The notes under the pieces were generated by a model, which made no database searches, had not been told where the DNA came from, and saw only the letters and a program-made list of their open reading frames with translations. DNA of 64,000 bases, taken from contig JAQQWL010000018.1 of assembly GCA_038363925.1 (NCBI GenBank), positions 310,001-374,000 on the forward strand. Reading direction: 5' to 3'. This DNA comes from Apiospora phragmitis. Its lineage: Eukaryota > Ascomycota > Sordariomycetes > Amphisphaeriales > Apiosporaceae. How positions within the stretch are numbered: position 1 is the stretch's first letter; every line of letters begins with the position of its first letter. Shown one piece after another: positions 11,692-23,317 of the stretch. The translations under genes were made by a program, and so were the position numbers.

Positions 11692-13931
11692 CTATGTCGC
11701 ATGAGTCGAGTCTTGGATGGCCGTCTCTCGACGTTCCCGTCTCCTCTTGTCGCACTGGAGTTGGCATTTGAGGCAGACCCAACCACTGGCCACTTTTCGA
11801 CGTTCGAGGCATTGGTTGCACCTAAACCACTGATCTTTGCAGATTCGTTTTTCCCACCATGCTTCCCACCATTTTTCGTCTTCCTTCTTCTTAGGAATTA
11901 GGTCTTCTTTATGGTAATCACGCAAATGTTCTCTGAAATGGTCCTTTCTGCCAAATCCAGGATGCGTGCATTTCTTATAGTCGCAGATTATGAGAGTTTG
12001 CACTTCGTTATGAACATTCTTCACGTGTCGATCTAGGTCAGGTTGACGGCGGAAAACTTTACTGCAACCGTCGAAGTCGCATCGAAAAGATTTTGCTCGA
12101 GGCAGTAGTTCTTGAGGTTTAGAGTCATTCTGACGCGGCAACGTCAAATTCTAGCAAAGTGTTAATTCTTCCACATTGCAGCACAAGATAGCACACTCAC
12201 CTTTCCTTTGTCGTACTCCATCTTCACGGTCTCTAAGCGTCTGTCTTCTAAAGCTGAATGCTCCTTTAGCGACTGTAGAAACGTCAGAACGTCTGGACCA
12301 TCGTTGTCCACAATACGGTGGATCTGTGCTTCGAGACACAAAAGAATAGCAGGCTCTCGTTGACCAATGCACAGTTCACCTTCCTTTATGGGCTGCTGAA
12401 ATATCCTGTGTATCCTGTGAGTATGGATATTACGCTGGCCGTGTTGGTGGTCGTACCTTCCCATCTCCATCGATAGCAGGACGCCAACGCCCAACTTGTT
12501 AACGTGACCCAACCAAACCTCCCCTTTAGATAGCCATCTTAGCTTAGTTAGCTTCGATGCAATTTCCCCATTGGAATAAAAAGTCTCCAGCATCTCCTTA
12601 GAAACGTTTGATCTTGCGAAGCCTATCCATGCCATCATCCGCAGGATGGACTGCAAACTGGAGGACATCATGTCTACCTGAAGTATCCGAGCCCAGTCGT
12701 CCATAGACCAATCGAGAGGCGCCCCTTTAAGGTAAGCTAAAATCCGATTATATTCAGGCTCAATATTGCCACGGGAGTGCCTCTCACGGTTTATCCGTCC
12801 AAAGAGGTGGATAACTCGGCGAATCATAGTCTCTGAAGCTGGTACGCCGTCCGGTTCGTTTATCAACTCACCGGACGAGACTGAGCTTCGATCATCGCTC
12901 TCCCGGTTGTCAGGGACCAACCGAACTCCTTCGACCCCGAATACCTCGCGTAAGGGAGGCGGAGTTTTCTTGCTGGCGGACGAGACTACACCAAGGTTGA
13001 GTGTGGTGGTGCGTGAAGTGACGGGGATGGGGTCATGGATATTGGCGGGGAGCTCTTCAAGCTGGGTGGTTGGGGCTGATTTACCAGTAGTTTTTGAAGT
13101 CATGCCACTGTTGCGAAGCTCTTGTCGCTCAATACAGCGCTGCTGGATCTTCGACAAGTTGCAATTCAATAACTGCTGTATCTCGAAACACTGACTGCGA
13201 AAAGAGTCTGTAAGGGGCGAGCTATAATCTGATCGACTTGAAGGGATCAGATCTTCACATCGTGCTTTATGCCATCGAATTCCTGACTGATGGTAGTTTC
13301 TACTACCTCCGTTGTTCGGTAATCCTCCGACGTTCAAGGCTAAAGACTTGCCACCATCCGTTGAAGAAACAGCCGCTGCCAGCCCTGGGGAAGTCACATC
13401 CCATGGAGCTAGTCTTGATCTTTTGCTGGGAGTTTCATTGGGCGGTGGAGAAAGTTGCCTTTTCTGGCCGGATCCGAGCAGGTTGCCAGTTTCTCGGGTT
13501 GGTCTGTCCTGGCTTCGCCCCTTTTGTGGTCTTCTAATGAATTTTGTACAGTTTAGAGCTCCACAGTGGCATTCGACGTCTGAATCCCAGCGATAGTTGA
13601 TAGTAAGTTCGTTACCTGGAGGTATTTCTCTATTTGTGATGATGACAGCACAAGGTTGGTCCCCATCGTTCCTTTTCAGTAAGTCACAATTGGGATCGCA
13701 GGAGTGGTTCAAGAACCGAGCCTGATTGCCTTGCCGTTTTGCGTCAATGAAAATGTCTCCGAGCCGCAAGAGATAGTTGTTTTCGCCTTGTTCCCTAACG
13801 GCGGCCTCGTTCAAGGTCTTACCGAGGTATTGACATACGAAGGTGCCGCTCGGAATCATTTGTGTTGACTTGAGCCCCCAGCCTTTGGAACCATAATTGT
13901 GTATCAGAATGTCGGGACGTTCGTTGGGCAT
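11692..13931 (-). CDS. SET-domain protein with C-terminal C2H2 zinc fingers
   Basis: Exon 1 (13931-12201, 577 codons) opens with a SET core: GWGLKSTQMIPSGTFVCQYLG, then ARFLNHSCDPNC (the SAM/substrate pseudoknot motif), ELTINYRW, and a post-SET-like CHCGALNCTKF. SET domains methylate lysines, usually on histones. A long linker follows. An intron at 12151-12200 (GTGAGT..TTGCTAG, 50 bp, phase 0) joins EYDKGK to NLTLPRQN in exon 2 (12150-11692). Exon 2 carries C2H2 fingers FRCDFDGCSKVF..H..H and CDYKKCTHPGF..H..H plus a CX2C pair (RCNQC, CLKC). Total about 729 residues. The frame continues upstream of ATG 13931 as CTHHVCKNQ, a possible pre-SET remnant, to an in-frame stop, so a further 5' exon may exist. 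The fusion depends on one predicted intron. Confidence 0.8.
12151..12200 (-). other. Intron joining SET part to zinc-finger part
   Basis: GTGAGTGTG donor and TTTGCTAG acceptor, 50 bp, phase 0. Both flanking exons are exact codon multiples. Without splicing, the SET ORF stops 12 codons later. Confidence 0.75.
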
Positions 13932-16042
13932 TTGGTTCTTACAGACGTGGTGGGTGCAATACGTTCTTTACGAGCTTCGCCACGATGTACTTCGGCTAGA
14001 TGAATCCCATTGATGCTCATGAGACCAAGGAATATCAATCTTCTAGGCCTTCGTGTAAATTGGTGACTTAACTAAATTGAAGCTCTACGCTCAAAGGCGT
14101 AGCTGGTTTGATACCGAAATCAAAGAACAGGGAGAGGAGAAAAAATAGAATGCGATCAGGCTCTGCTGTAAGACGCATTGTGGGACACATACCCGTCAGG
14201 GGCATCGTCCTAGGTAGGAAATATAAATGGTTGCAAAACGGGCTGGTGGCACTGCCTGACGATATCGATTACATCTGAAAATTACCCGTTCAGGAAATCA
14301 GAACAAGTGAAAGTATTTGAACGTCAGTCAAGCACCCCAAATATTCCCATGCATGCCTATCTTCACGAGGCTCCCTCGCTGTTACCATTCACTGTTCTTT
14401 CCTATGTGCTGAATGTCCAGCAATGATAGTGCCACTATAAAGCCCTTGAAGATTATGACCTGGTAGTCTACTGGATTCCCAAAACACATGTAGCTTGGAG
14501 GCTGTGTCTGAAAAACATAGTTTTGTGACAGAATAGAATTAATTCAACATGCTCAGTCGGTGGCTCAGGCAGCTCAGGCAGCTCAGTCATGGGCCCTGTC
14601 ATATTATCCGGATCCAAAACATGATCCCGATCTCGCACTAGCTGGTTCTCAAGGGGTTCACCAGCTTGATCTGGAGTAGGAATTGGATGCGACTCTCCAT
14701 ATTCCATATTTGTTAGCCAGCCACAGAATTGGCATTTTCTTTCCTTTCACCAACATAACTGTTAGGGGCGCAAAACGTAGCCACATGCCACCTGAAATAG
14801 CCTCGCACCGAAGCACATATTACCCTTGAAGCGAAACTGGAGTTGAGTGCAGTATCGGACCCCTGCGCACCGTAAAGTCTGAAATACATATCCTCCCAAG
14901 TGCTGTTTTGACGTAGCCGTTCGATTCGCCGTTGTCCAGTATCGTCCAGCCAACTCCTTCTATTTATGCTCTATATACCTAGGATCGGAATCAGCCTCAA
15001 TTGGGCTGCACAACGCCAAGGCGCCGAATCGAACTGGGCCAGAAATCATTCTCGCCAAAATGGGTTCTGGAACAGAACAGCAGCGGACCAGCCGAGGATA
15101 TCTGTATCTGGCTGCCACTTGGACGCACGCCCGATATAGCGTAGCGCCAGAAACGATGCAGCCCCGACCACCATGGCCACATATGAAATGAGCTCCACTA
15201 CACCCGTTGAGTCAAAACAGTTGGACGCGTCCGCTTCGAGAGACTACTTGAGGTCTTCATCTGTACTGTATCTGATGCATTCAACTCGGCGTCAGATGGG
15301 CTGCCTCTGCTTCTGTAGCTTTTCGATTGTCCGTATGTAGCTATCTAGCTATGACAGACATTGAGACAAACCTAGCCCTAATGAGGGCTTGCTCCATTTC
15401 AACCAGGAGAGTACAACCCAGAAATTCCATCGCTCAACTTGCTGTCCATGCGCAGCATTTTCAGAGAAGTTGCAAAAGGGAAGCTTTGTTTCCCGTAGAA
15501 ACGAGAGCAAAGCTCTCTAGCTAGATACAAAGCGGTGCTTGGCCGGAAGCGGTGCTGGGGAAAGCTCGAGTGCGGGGGAGCAGTATTGCCGACTCAAACT
15601 TGGTCCTGCCCTATTCGATCTTGTTTCTGCTTATATGGCTCGTAAATGAATGTAAATTGACCAGGATAGACGATGCACCTGCTGGATAAAGGACCAGCGC
15701 ATCGGATTCAGAACTCACGCCACATTAGTCCATTACAACGTTGTAGAAAGCCCGGAACTGGCGGCGGCTGTAGATGAGCTGCTTGCTTACGAATTGCTTC
15801 TAGTTATAAAAGAAAGCTACGCCGTATTCGAGGAAGAACCAGATTAGGGGGTGGCTGAGCACGTCAGCCACAAGTGGTTGTGCTACTGCTCAGGCATATC
15901 GCTGCCAAGAATCTCGTCGTTAAAAAGCGAGGCACCTTGATGACCGATGCTGTACGAAGCTTATATAGTAGAGGCTGTGTATAGATGATGTCTAAACTCT
16001 TCCTTCTATAGCGTAATTAGGTGCTGCGGCCTAGAACCTGAT
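13932..16042. other. Gene-poor stretch upstream of the hAT element
   Basis: Contains small unsupported ORFs only, for example a 79-codon minus-strand ORF at 14468-14707 over an imperfect GGCAGCTCA repeat. Around 15030-15090 lies a relic of the dispersed module also seen at 33.65, 38.35, 57.1 and 59.86 kb (GCCAAAATGGGTTCTGGAAC). Around 15758-15800 a short stretch (GGAACTGGCGGCGGCTGTAG) resembles 49011-49055. No complete gene seen. Confidence 0.45.
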
Positions 16043-17131
16043 GTGCAGAAAATGAATCGGTATGCTTCCAGTACTAAAGACCTGTCTATAAAGCATGAGA
16101 ATAGAAGATCCGAAGATCGTAGCTTTGAACCTCAGCCATCTCAGACCTTACCACGCTTACAGTACCAAATGCTCACAGATAATAATTGGTATTTGGACAT
16201 AGCTCTTGTTGGTAGACAGCCCTCCACGAGTATTTTTCCTCAAGTCGAGTTGCTGCTTGATCATCTTGAAGAGGCTATGAAGGGGTCAGTGTTACAAGAC
16301 GACGGCCGGAGTTTCGTTGATTTATTCGAAGGGCTTGATCACAACACGAGGCAGGTTTTTCGAGTTTATATCAAACTTGGGTGGGAAAAGCTCAATACCT
16401 ACTATATCAACATGACCTCCTTAGCGTACTACGCATCTGTTATTTTCTACACCCTTGTCGGAAAATGAAACAGCTAGATGACTTATGGACCCAGTTACCG
16501 TGCCGCCAGGTAACAGAATGGAGAAGAGATATATCCAAAACGCTGCGTGGTCTATGGGAAACTGAATACGCGAATCGGTGAGTTGATCGCTTTCGAAATC
16601 AAGCGTGGCCGTGGCTAATATATTGGTAGTGTGTTGCCGCAAGAGGAAATTGCGGTGGCTAACTCCCCCGACGACGATGATCTTGATTTCGTTGGCCGAA
16701 GGATAGTATACTCACAAAAGAGGGCGTTAGACGACGGGCTGCCTAGTCAAAAGGCAACTGTGGGTGGTGGTAAACGCCGTTGCCGCCGGAGCGCTACAGA
16801 CTCCCTTAAAGAGGTGGATGACGAGTTAGCAAGATATCTCGCCGAACCGCCGTGCCATCTACGTGTATACAAATACGACCCCTTGAAATGGTGGCAGGAG
16901 GTTGGGCAACTACAGTATCCTAGGCTGTCGTATATGGCCACTGATCTACTGACGATACCTTCATCTACGGCTGAAACGGAACGTCAGTTCAGTAGTACAG
17001 GCCGTATGATGACACCGATGAGGAGCCGGATGAAGCGGCACGTGGTGGACATGGGCCAGAGCATTAGATCGTGGAGTATGGCAGGCATCTACACACCAGG
17101 CTTGCCGTTGAATCTTTGCGAGGGACCATGA
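16043..17131 (+). mobile_element. hAT-superfamily transposase, C-terminal part, frame-broken
   Basis: Cut-and-paste transposase remnant. The first frame gives FRVYIKLGWEKLNTYYINM, the shifted frame gives LHPCRKMKQLDDLW. One missing T in the TTTT run near 16441-16444 would join them. An intron at 16578-16629 (GTGAGT..GGCTAATATATTGGTAG) joins EYANR to VLPQEE. The diagnostic hAT dimerisation domain follows: DPLKWWQEVGQLQYPRLSYM, TIPSSTAETERQFSSTGRMM, and TPMRSRMKRH. The N-terminal BED finger and most of the RNase H-like core are missing or unrecognisable. I could not fix the element's ends or its 8-bp target duplication; GC-rich palindromes at 17.35-17.5 kb may be its subterminal region. Confidence 0.85.
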
Positions 17132-17339
17132 ATGGGAACAGGTGTTGCATGATAGCATGATCACGGGGTTGGAGTAAGTACAAGAACGGAGGTGGTGACA
17201 ACAGGGGTGGTGGCTTAAGTAAACACCAAATCTAGTATCGTGAGATTCAATATACTGGATCATCCAGCCTCACTCTTACCGCTTTCGGTAAGTATAAGTA
17301 GTGGGGCCCCGATATTTTCCTACGTGTGCAGATACCACC

Positions 17340-17500
17340 CGACGATATCGCCGAGATCGCCGGGTAGGGGTACTGCCCGCCCGACGGGCGATCAACACCA
17401 GAAACTTTCGCCCGCCCGTCGGGCGGGCGGTGGTGATGACTCCACTACCCGATCGCCGATCGGGCGCCATGGTGGCGCCCGACGCACCCGCCCGATGTAG
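17340..17500. repeat. GC-rich nested palindromes, possible hAT subterminal repeats
   Basis: 17409-17429 is an inverted repeat with 10-bp arms (CGCCCGCCCG) around a single T. Related blocks (GCCCGCCCGACGGGCGAT near 17370, GGCGCCATGGTGGCGCC near 17462) surround it. The composition differs sharply from the flanks, and it lies just 3' of the hAT reading frame. Confidence 0.55.
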
Positions 17501-18243
17501 AAGCCTGGTACTCACCCATCCTACAATCCTACTGCTTTGTCTCGAGTTTGCCTCTTCTTCATTTTTTTTTGGCCACTTCGACAGTGAAAGTAGAGGTCCA
17601 CATGCAACGTTCAGGTGATTTCATTACGGTGGAGGCCTGAGTGCTGATCGCGACAGGGCAAAATCTCCAATCCTCCTGACTGGTTAGAGAAGAAACCCCA
17701 TAAAACCCGGAATACTTATGATTAGCTTCCAAAAAAGAGAGTTTCGCTTAGTAGAGCCATACGCCGCTTTGTCTACGTTGAGGAAGGACTCTTTAATCAG
17801 GCTCGAGGCAACATTCGCGAGGTTCTCAAACGATCGAGCCAGCAATAGACTAGACGGCAGCAAGTTAAGTAGTCTCAACTTGAACATTCTTCCTTAGATG
17901 GTCGTGGCTGCGGTTGCCTAGATCAGTATCATTCACCTGTCATGAGGCTGAGAGATTCCACAAATTCTTTCTTCCCATAAGTCGCCTGAAACGCAAAATG
18001 AAAGCAGCCATGGTGTGGCGTGCGTATGGTGCGTCCGTGAGGCGACAACACTATCTCGTCCGCACGAGGTTGAAGGTTGGAATGGGCCATACAGGGCGGT
18101 GTGGATAACCTCTTGCGCTCATGATGTAAAGGTGGATGTGGCCGCTCATCGAAATTCATGGGTGGTACACACTATGATCCAGGCTGGAGTGCCTTGTAAG
18201 AGGCGACATTGGAATCTAACTTCCCGCTCTGTCTCTTAGTTGC

Positions 18244-18738
18244 TTATTTAGGTGCCTGTGGTTGATTCTCGGAACCGGCAGGGGGGCTATTAGTAGCGGA
18301 TCTCTTCTCAAGATCTTCTAAGCGTTTCTTGAGCTTCTTTCCTGTGTAGTATATTAGGCCCGGCTGATAGGGGTACTCATACACATGATCCACGTTATGC
18401 ACTGAAATCACGCTGGGCAATACGGTTTTGTACCCGTCTGCGCTCGGCAAGATCTGAAATCTTGGTCCAATCCTCCTCTGATCGGGTCGAGGCAGAGAAA
18501 GCAAGGCTGTTGCGTCGAGCTGAATACTGGCTGGGGGCCATGACAGTCCCATATTCTGAGTATTGTGATTAAGATGAGCTCGGAGCCACGCTATGTCGGT
18601 TATGATGCCAGAAGTATGGGCAAGTGTCAGTGGGGATGTGGTTCGTGGAATGCCTGGCCTATCATTACTGACGCAATGGCCGCTCTGTGCACTTCTGAGA
18701 GGAGAGAATGGCGGCTGTCTAACAGTGTACCAAATGCT
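18244..18738 (-). CDS. Hypothetical protein with basic/acidic C-terminal helix
   Basis: ORF from ATG 18738 (about 164 residues); a later Met at about 18550 is also possible. No family recognised. The C-terminal third reads YYTGKKLKKRLEDLEKRS, a charged helix. The 5' end lies next to a fragment of the hAT sequence (18728-18786), so the first exon may be wrong. Same strand as the 19.0-19.8 kb gene, about 300 bp apart. Confidence 0.35.
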   Translation of the reverse strand, partial: SIWYTVRQPPFSPLRSAQSGHCVSNDRPGIPRTTSPLTLAHTSGIITDIAWLRAHLNHNTQNMGLSWPPASIQLDATALLSLPRPDQRRIGPRFQILPSADGYKTVLPSVISVHNVDHVYEYPYQPGLIYYTGKKLKKRLEDLEKRSATNSPPAGSENQPQAPK

Positions 18739-18788
18739 CATATATAACAATTGGTATTAAGACATAGCTCTTGTTGGTAGACATAAGT
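18725..18788 (+). repeat. Fragment of the hAT element
   Basis: ACCAAATGCTCATATATAAC through CTCTTGTTGGTAGACA closely matches 16166-16217 inside the hAT reading frame. A second, short insertion or a copied fragment. Confidence 0.6.
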
Positions 18789-19054
18789 GAATGAGTGCAT
18801 TGAGTGAGTCTTTTCCTTAGGCTCCTGAGCCCGGGAATAGATAAAGAACGTAGCATATCCAGGCGTGGACAAAACATTATAGATACATCTGGGGTCATTA
18901 CAATGGAGCTTTTCTTTGAATCAATACAGTGAGTCGACTTCGTGCTATATCAGCTGTTAAAGAGATCCCTCCACTCCTGTTCAAGTCTCCTAGACTCCAG
19001 ATGGCCTATACTGTGGAGCCTGCGTCATTCTAGCTATATATGCCCTCGCATCAC

Positions 19055-19797
19055 TCACTGTACATCCGTCAGGTAACCTAGTCGAAGAAAATTGGTAAGT
19101 AACTCACATTGGTTGTCCATCTTGTCCTTTCGACTTCTCGTGCTTTTTGGGCCCTCTGGGTTGGGGCAACAGGCACAGAATGATGGATATAATGGTGATA
19201 AAGGCTCGAGCTCCGGTGTAGAAAGTCTTACTATCTCAGGCGCTCTCGGTGGAACCTGGATGGCCGGCGTGTCGAGCCTTTGGCAGATGACAGCCTCCAT
19301 ACTTCGATGTATCTTAGGACTTCGTACATGCTGGGGTCTAGCTAGCTCTACATCGTAATCGTCTGAGTCGCCTAGGTTGTGGTCGTTAAAAGCAGGGCGC
19401 TCCCACTTATTCTGACTTCCAGAAAGAAAGCCCATTGTCGGAGGGTGGGAGCCCGTTGCATGGCTAGATTGATGTGACTCGGTCCTTGAATCTCCCCTTA
19501 AAATACCATTCCCGATCTTCTCTAATCCGCAAGGAAGGTATGGGGCCTCTTGAATTGGTGAACGGCCGACCTGGAAAGCCGCCGCCGAGGCACTCGTTGA
19601 CCCCAATGGAGTTTTACGGCGGCCCTCGGAAGCTGCTCTATAGCTGGACTTTTGTGTATGATCCTGTGAGATCGGGTTGGATGCACCATGAATGCTCCAT
19701 GGTTGCAAGGTAGGTGATGCTAGGTATTTTCAGTTAAGCATATTCTCATGCTGTCGATTCAGGAGACCTAGAGGCACTTACTCGATAAATCCTCCAT
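19055..19797 (-). CDS. Hypothetical protein, two exons with a 16-nt first exon
   Basis: ATG at 19797; exon 1 is 19782-19797 (MEDLS plus one base). Intron 19720-19781 (GTAAGT..CTAG, 62 bp). Exon 2 from 19719 reads TSPTLQPWSIHGASNP and onward in frame to a stop at 19055, about 226 residues. No domain recognised. Segments FQVGRSPIQEAPYLPCG and the CACCPNPEG near the C-terminus look constrained. The protein is Ser/Pro-rich, probably disordered. The tiny first exon with a good donor supports a real gene. Confidence 0.5.
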
Positions 19798-20682
19798 ATT
19801 CCTTTCGGGGGGTACAAGATCGTATACATTCATTGTACGGGGGTCAAGCAGCTTTTTGGGAGCCTATCCGGATGATAAAGGCCACTTATTCGAATTTGAG
19901 AGAAGAAGGAAGGAAGAGGCAAGAAAGGAAAGAGAAAGAAGGGAGGCCCTTTTTAAAGGCATATAATTTCCTTACCTCCGTAGTTACGCGAAAAGACAGT
20001 GGCGACTCAATAAAGCCCACAATTCAGGAAAGGGGATGTTACCCGACGTAATGGCGATTTGTTTGCGTGGATACCACTCGTGTCTATATATGGCGATCAT
20101 GTCTTTCACATCCCATCAGTGTCCTGCTTCTACAAGGAAAGCGTTACCTTCTACACACTGCCAGCACGTCATGGTTTCGTAAGACAACGTGGGAGTCCAT
20201 CGTGTGCGAGCATGGTATCACCAACGCTGCCATATTCTGAGCCAACGCATGTTCAGGACACTCGTCTCCTCTTTCAGATGACCGAGGCGCGCATGATAAA
20301 TAGACACACTTTATCTCGCCTTATGTTTCGACCTCACAAGAGGTAAACGACACTGATCTGCTCACCCACAACGGTAACCATTTAGATCCGAGGCTGAAGA
20401 TACGGTAACTAGTCATGCCGTATTATCCATTGAACGTCACGCGATATCGAGGGAGGCCTCAGTACGAGAAAGATGATGGTTGCAACCAAAAACAGGTTTC
20501 CAAGTCGGCCAACAGAAAACGACTTCACAGCCAGATGTGAAATTCCGCAGTCCTCTGCAGCACTCTATGATCGACCAGCCCGGCACGACCAGGTACTGTA
20601 TAAAACCCGTATATCCTTCATCAGATAGAATCACTCTTTCCTTTCTTTCTTCACGTTCCTCAACCACAAGACCTCCACAACG
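19798..20682. other. Intergenic, ending in a promoter-like region
   Basis: Purine-rich run at 19900-19945 (GAAGGAAGGAAGAGGCAAG). A TATA-like TGTATAAAACCC at about 20597, then a pyrimidine-rich stretch to 20690, consistent with a promoter for the plus-strand ORF at 20683. No gene seen otherwise. Confidence 0.4.
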
Positions 20683-21666
20683 ATGTGCACCGCCGAAAAC
20701 ATCTCCATCGACAGTGTTCATGAAGCACACGACCTACCCATCATGACATTGCCGCGGACCAACGACCCAGCCCATCAATTAGAGGAAGATTATTATTCCT
20801 CGTGCTTCGACTTCTCCTATCATGGTCTATCACCCGAGTTTGAATGGCTAGGCAGTGAAGGTATCCTTTCTGTATCCCCACCGTGGACAGACGATCAGGC
20901 AGTGGACTTTTTCTTCAGCAAGGCCGTTGCCCCTATAACACCATTATCATCTGAATGCCTCGATGGAAACACTTTGGAGGGCTCGATACTGGACGACATG
21001 CTATACTTCTTTGAACAAATTCCCGCAGAATGTGGCGACAAGTGGGGGAGGGCCTGGGACGAGCTCGAGGAGGTTGGGCTTGGGCATGATGAAACGATGA
21101 ATGACAATACAGTACAAGCTTGTTCCCTTATCCCTGAACCACCATACGGCCCATCCTTGGGCGGAGCCGGCCAGGTGAAGGGCTATCTTGCCGCGCAGGA
21201 TGACCCGGAGAATTCAGTCCCCCTCGAAGCATCCCTTCCACGAGAGCACCGCGTATGGTCCCGCCCAGATCCTGTTGCACCAATGCAGATGGAGGAGGCC
21301 GCCTTAGAACTGCCTGAAGCAGGACTTTCAAGAACCCCATGTCGAAAGCGGAGGGCAGGGCAAACAGGTAGCCCAAGCCCATGCAAACGTCCAAGAGGCC
21401 GATCTACCCGCCACAAAGTGTCTGTGCGCCTCGTCGAGGTTGTCTCCAAGATTACGCCGGATGACCAACACTTCTGTTGGGATCGACGACGTGCATTGTG
21501 GTGTGGCCATCTTGGGCAAAAAACATGGGGGAGTGAGGACCTTTCGACCTATGTGTTGGCGGGTCTGCCTTTCCTGTCGTTGATTGTGCGGCCGGGTGGC
21601 TATGGATTCCCGTACCGCTTGTTTGGGACGAAAAGACACAGAGGTTCAGCGGATATAATGCCATGA
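20683..21666 (+). CDS. Hypothetical acidic protein with basic nuclear-type motif
   Basis: 327-codon ORF from ATG 20683, downstream of a TATA-like element and a CT-rich leader. The first 200 residues are acidic and aromatic-rich. Then come PCRKRRAGQTGSPSPCKRPR and GRSTRHK, a likely bipartite nuclear signal, followed by a Trp/Cys-containing stretch (FCWDRRRALWCGHLGQKTWG). No known family recognised. The acidic part plus basic patch is consistent with a nuclear regulator, but that is inference. Confidence 0.5.
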   Translation: MCTAENISIDSVHEAHDLPIMTLPRTNDPAHQLEEDYYSSCFDFSYHGLSPEFEWLGSEGILSVSPPWTDDQAVDFFFSKAVAPITPLSSECLDGNTLEGSILDDMLYFFEQIPAECGDKWGRAWDELEEVGLGHDETMNDNTVQACSLIPEPPYGPSLGGAGQVKGYLAAQDDPENSVPLEASLPREHRVWSRPDPVAPMQMEEAALELPEAGLSRTPCRKRRAGQTGSPSPCKRPRGRSTRHKVSVRLVEVVSKITPDDQHFCWDRRRALWCGHLGQKTWGSEDLSTYVLAGLPFLSLIVRPGGYGFPYRLFGTKRHRGSADIMP

Positions 21667-22036
21667 ATCGAAAATGGGTGCGTATAACTTGTGGTGAGAT
21701 GGCTGAAATGCTGGAGGACCCAAACGTCGGGGTGATGGTTTCGGGATAGGAAGTGAGCAGGTTAATGGCCCGCGGAGGTATGCATTGGCAGGTGTTGAAA
21801 CGCGTTGGCTACACTGAGACCAAAGTATGAAGATCCGAGAGTGACCATAAGACAATGGATATATGTGACAACTTCCCAAGGCTCTTCTGCGATGTATTTT
21901 CTAAGCGGTTCCATTGGAAAGTCTACAGTAACTTGCTCTCCTAGAGGTAATGAAAACGCAGGATGTCTGTGGTGAAGTGGACATCCAGATGTTCATGGCC
22001 TTCTATGTACTTCGTAACGTTATGCTTTACCTGCTC
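21667..22036. other. Intergenic, nothing seen
   Basis: No plausible ORF, RNA or repeat recognised. Confidence 0.4.
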
Positions 22037-22423
22037 TTATCCCCCGCCAAGATTGGCGAAGCTGTCTGCTGTAGTACTAGTCTCTTCCACAACCCCTATC
22101 GACTTCTGAAGCAGGACAAGTGCTTTATGTAGATTTGCAAATAGCCTGTAGAGATTTTCAACATCGGAAGACGATCGCTCCTCTGGGGGGAATCTCGACG
22201 TGCTGGACTGCTCCGACACAGCGAAACTGCTCTCGTCCGAGGCCGAGTCATTGATAAAGTCCTTGAGGCTGCCTGGGCTGTCTAGCACATCACTAGAGCA
22301 TTGACTGTTGGTCCCTAAATCAATTAGCTAATGAAAAGCCATCTTTTGCTTAGCCATCGACTTACCTATGTCGTCGTCTTCCGCTTCTGAATCATCAAGG
22401 AATGTGTTGCAGTGAGCTGACAT
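22037..22423 (-). CDS. Small hypothetical acidic/Ser-rich protein, two exons
   Basis: ATG 22423; exon 1 22366-22423 reads MSAHCNTFLDDSEAEDDD. Intron 22315-22365 (GTAAGT donor, TTGATTTAG acceptor, 51 bp, phase 1). Exon 2 from 22314 continues GTNSQCSSDVLDSPGSLKDF and reaches VENLYRLFANLHKALVLLQK before the stop. About 111 residues. The last third is an amphipathic helix; the rest is Ser/Asp/Glu-rich. No family recognised. Frame continuity across the intron supports it. Confidence 0.5.
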
Positions 22424-23317
22424 TGCCGTGGCTGTCCTTCTAGATATGCTGTCTATATATGCCAATTTCGTTTGCAAAGATGTTTTGGGTAAGTAACAAA
22501 AGCTCAGTTTCAATACGAAGGCTGATAGGAAGAGAATGCGGAGTAACGGAAGCCTTGTGAAGTTCTACTATACTACAATCAATACTTTCCTGGACATATA
22601 TACTGAAGCCGACTGTATGTACGGCCAAAATGAAAGCCCAGTGTCATCAATCGTTCAGCTTCTTGCTCTTTTCGCTTTTTAGCCGCTTACATTGTAGAAA
22701 GATTGATACTGTAGGCATCACGAACATGAAGCGGTGATTCACTCAGGGGCTGTAACCTTGTTCTAGAAGAGATGGATCCTACATTCGCACCGGTTGCCTT
22801 TTGCATAGATACAGGATTGTAAGATGCATAAGCTACAGTAGGGCAGATATAGACCTCAGGATGTGGAGAGTTGCTGATCCGTCGTTCATAGCAGCAGAAC
22901 CGGGACGGACGATAACACTACACAGGCGCCGGTTCTTCAGAGGTATCAGCTGCTAGTAGGCCATGTCGCGAAGCTAGCGATTCCTCGAGGAGGAAGCGCT
23001 TTTTTGTAGCCGACTCACATGCATCTTGTTCCTACTGCATTCGGATTATGGACACCGGGCTGTATGATCGCGCGTTTATGGCGTACAGGACGATAAGATC
23101 CATATGTTACAATAGGCTAGATATAGAGCCCAGAATGGATAGAGGTGTTGATGACGCCGCCACTCCATATTGGCGAACAGCGGCAGACCCGTGGAGGGTG
23201 GAGATCATGCACGACAGAGCGATTCACATCGACGCTGTTGCCCGGCTCTCCCTCGAAATGGAAGAGTGACCCGATGATTCAATGCTGTCTAGAAGACATC
23301 TTATTTGCAATATATTG
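22424..23317. other. Intergenic
   Basis: A 73-codon plus-strand ORF (about 23048-23269, MDTGLYDRAFMAYRTIRS) has no support beyond length. A short repeat shared with 56.24 kb (GGGCAGATATAGACCTCAGG) sits at about 22842. Nothing else seen. Confidence 0.35.
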
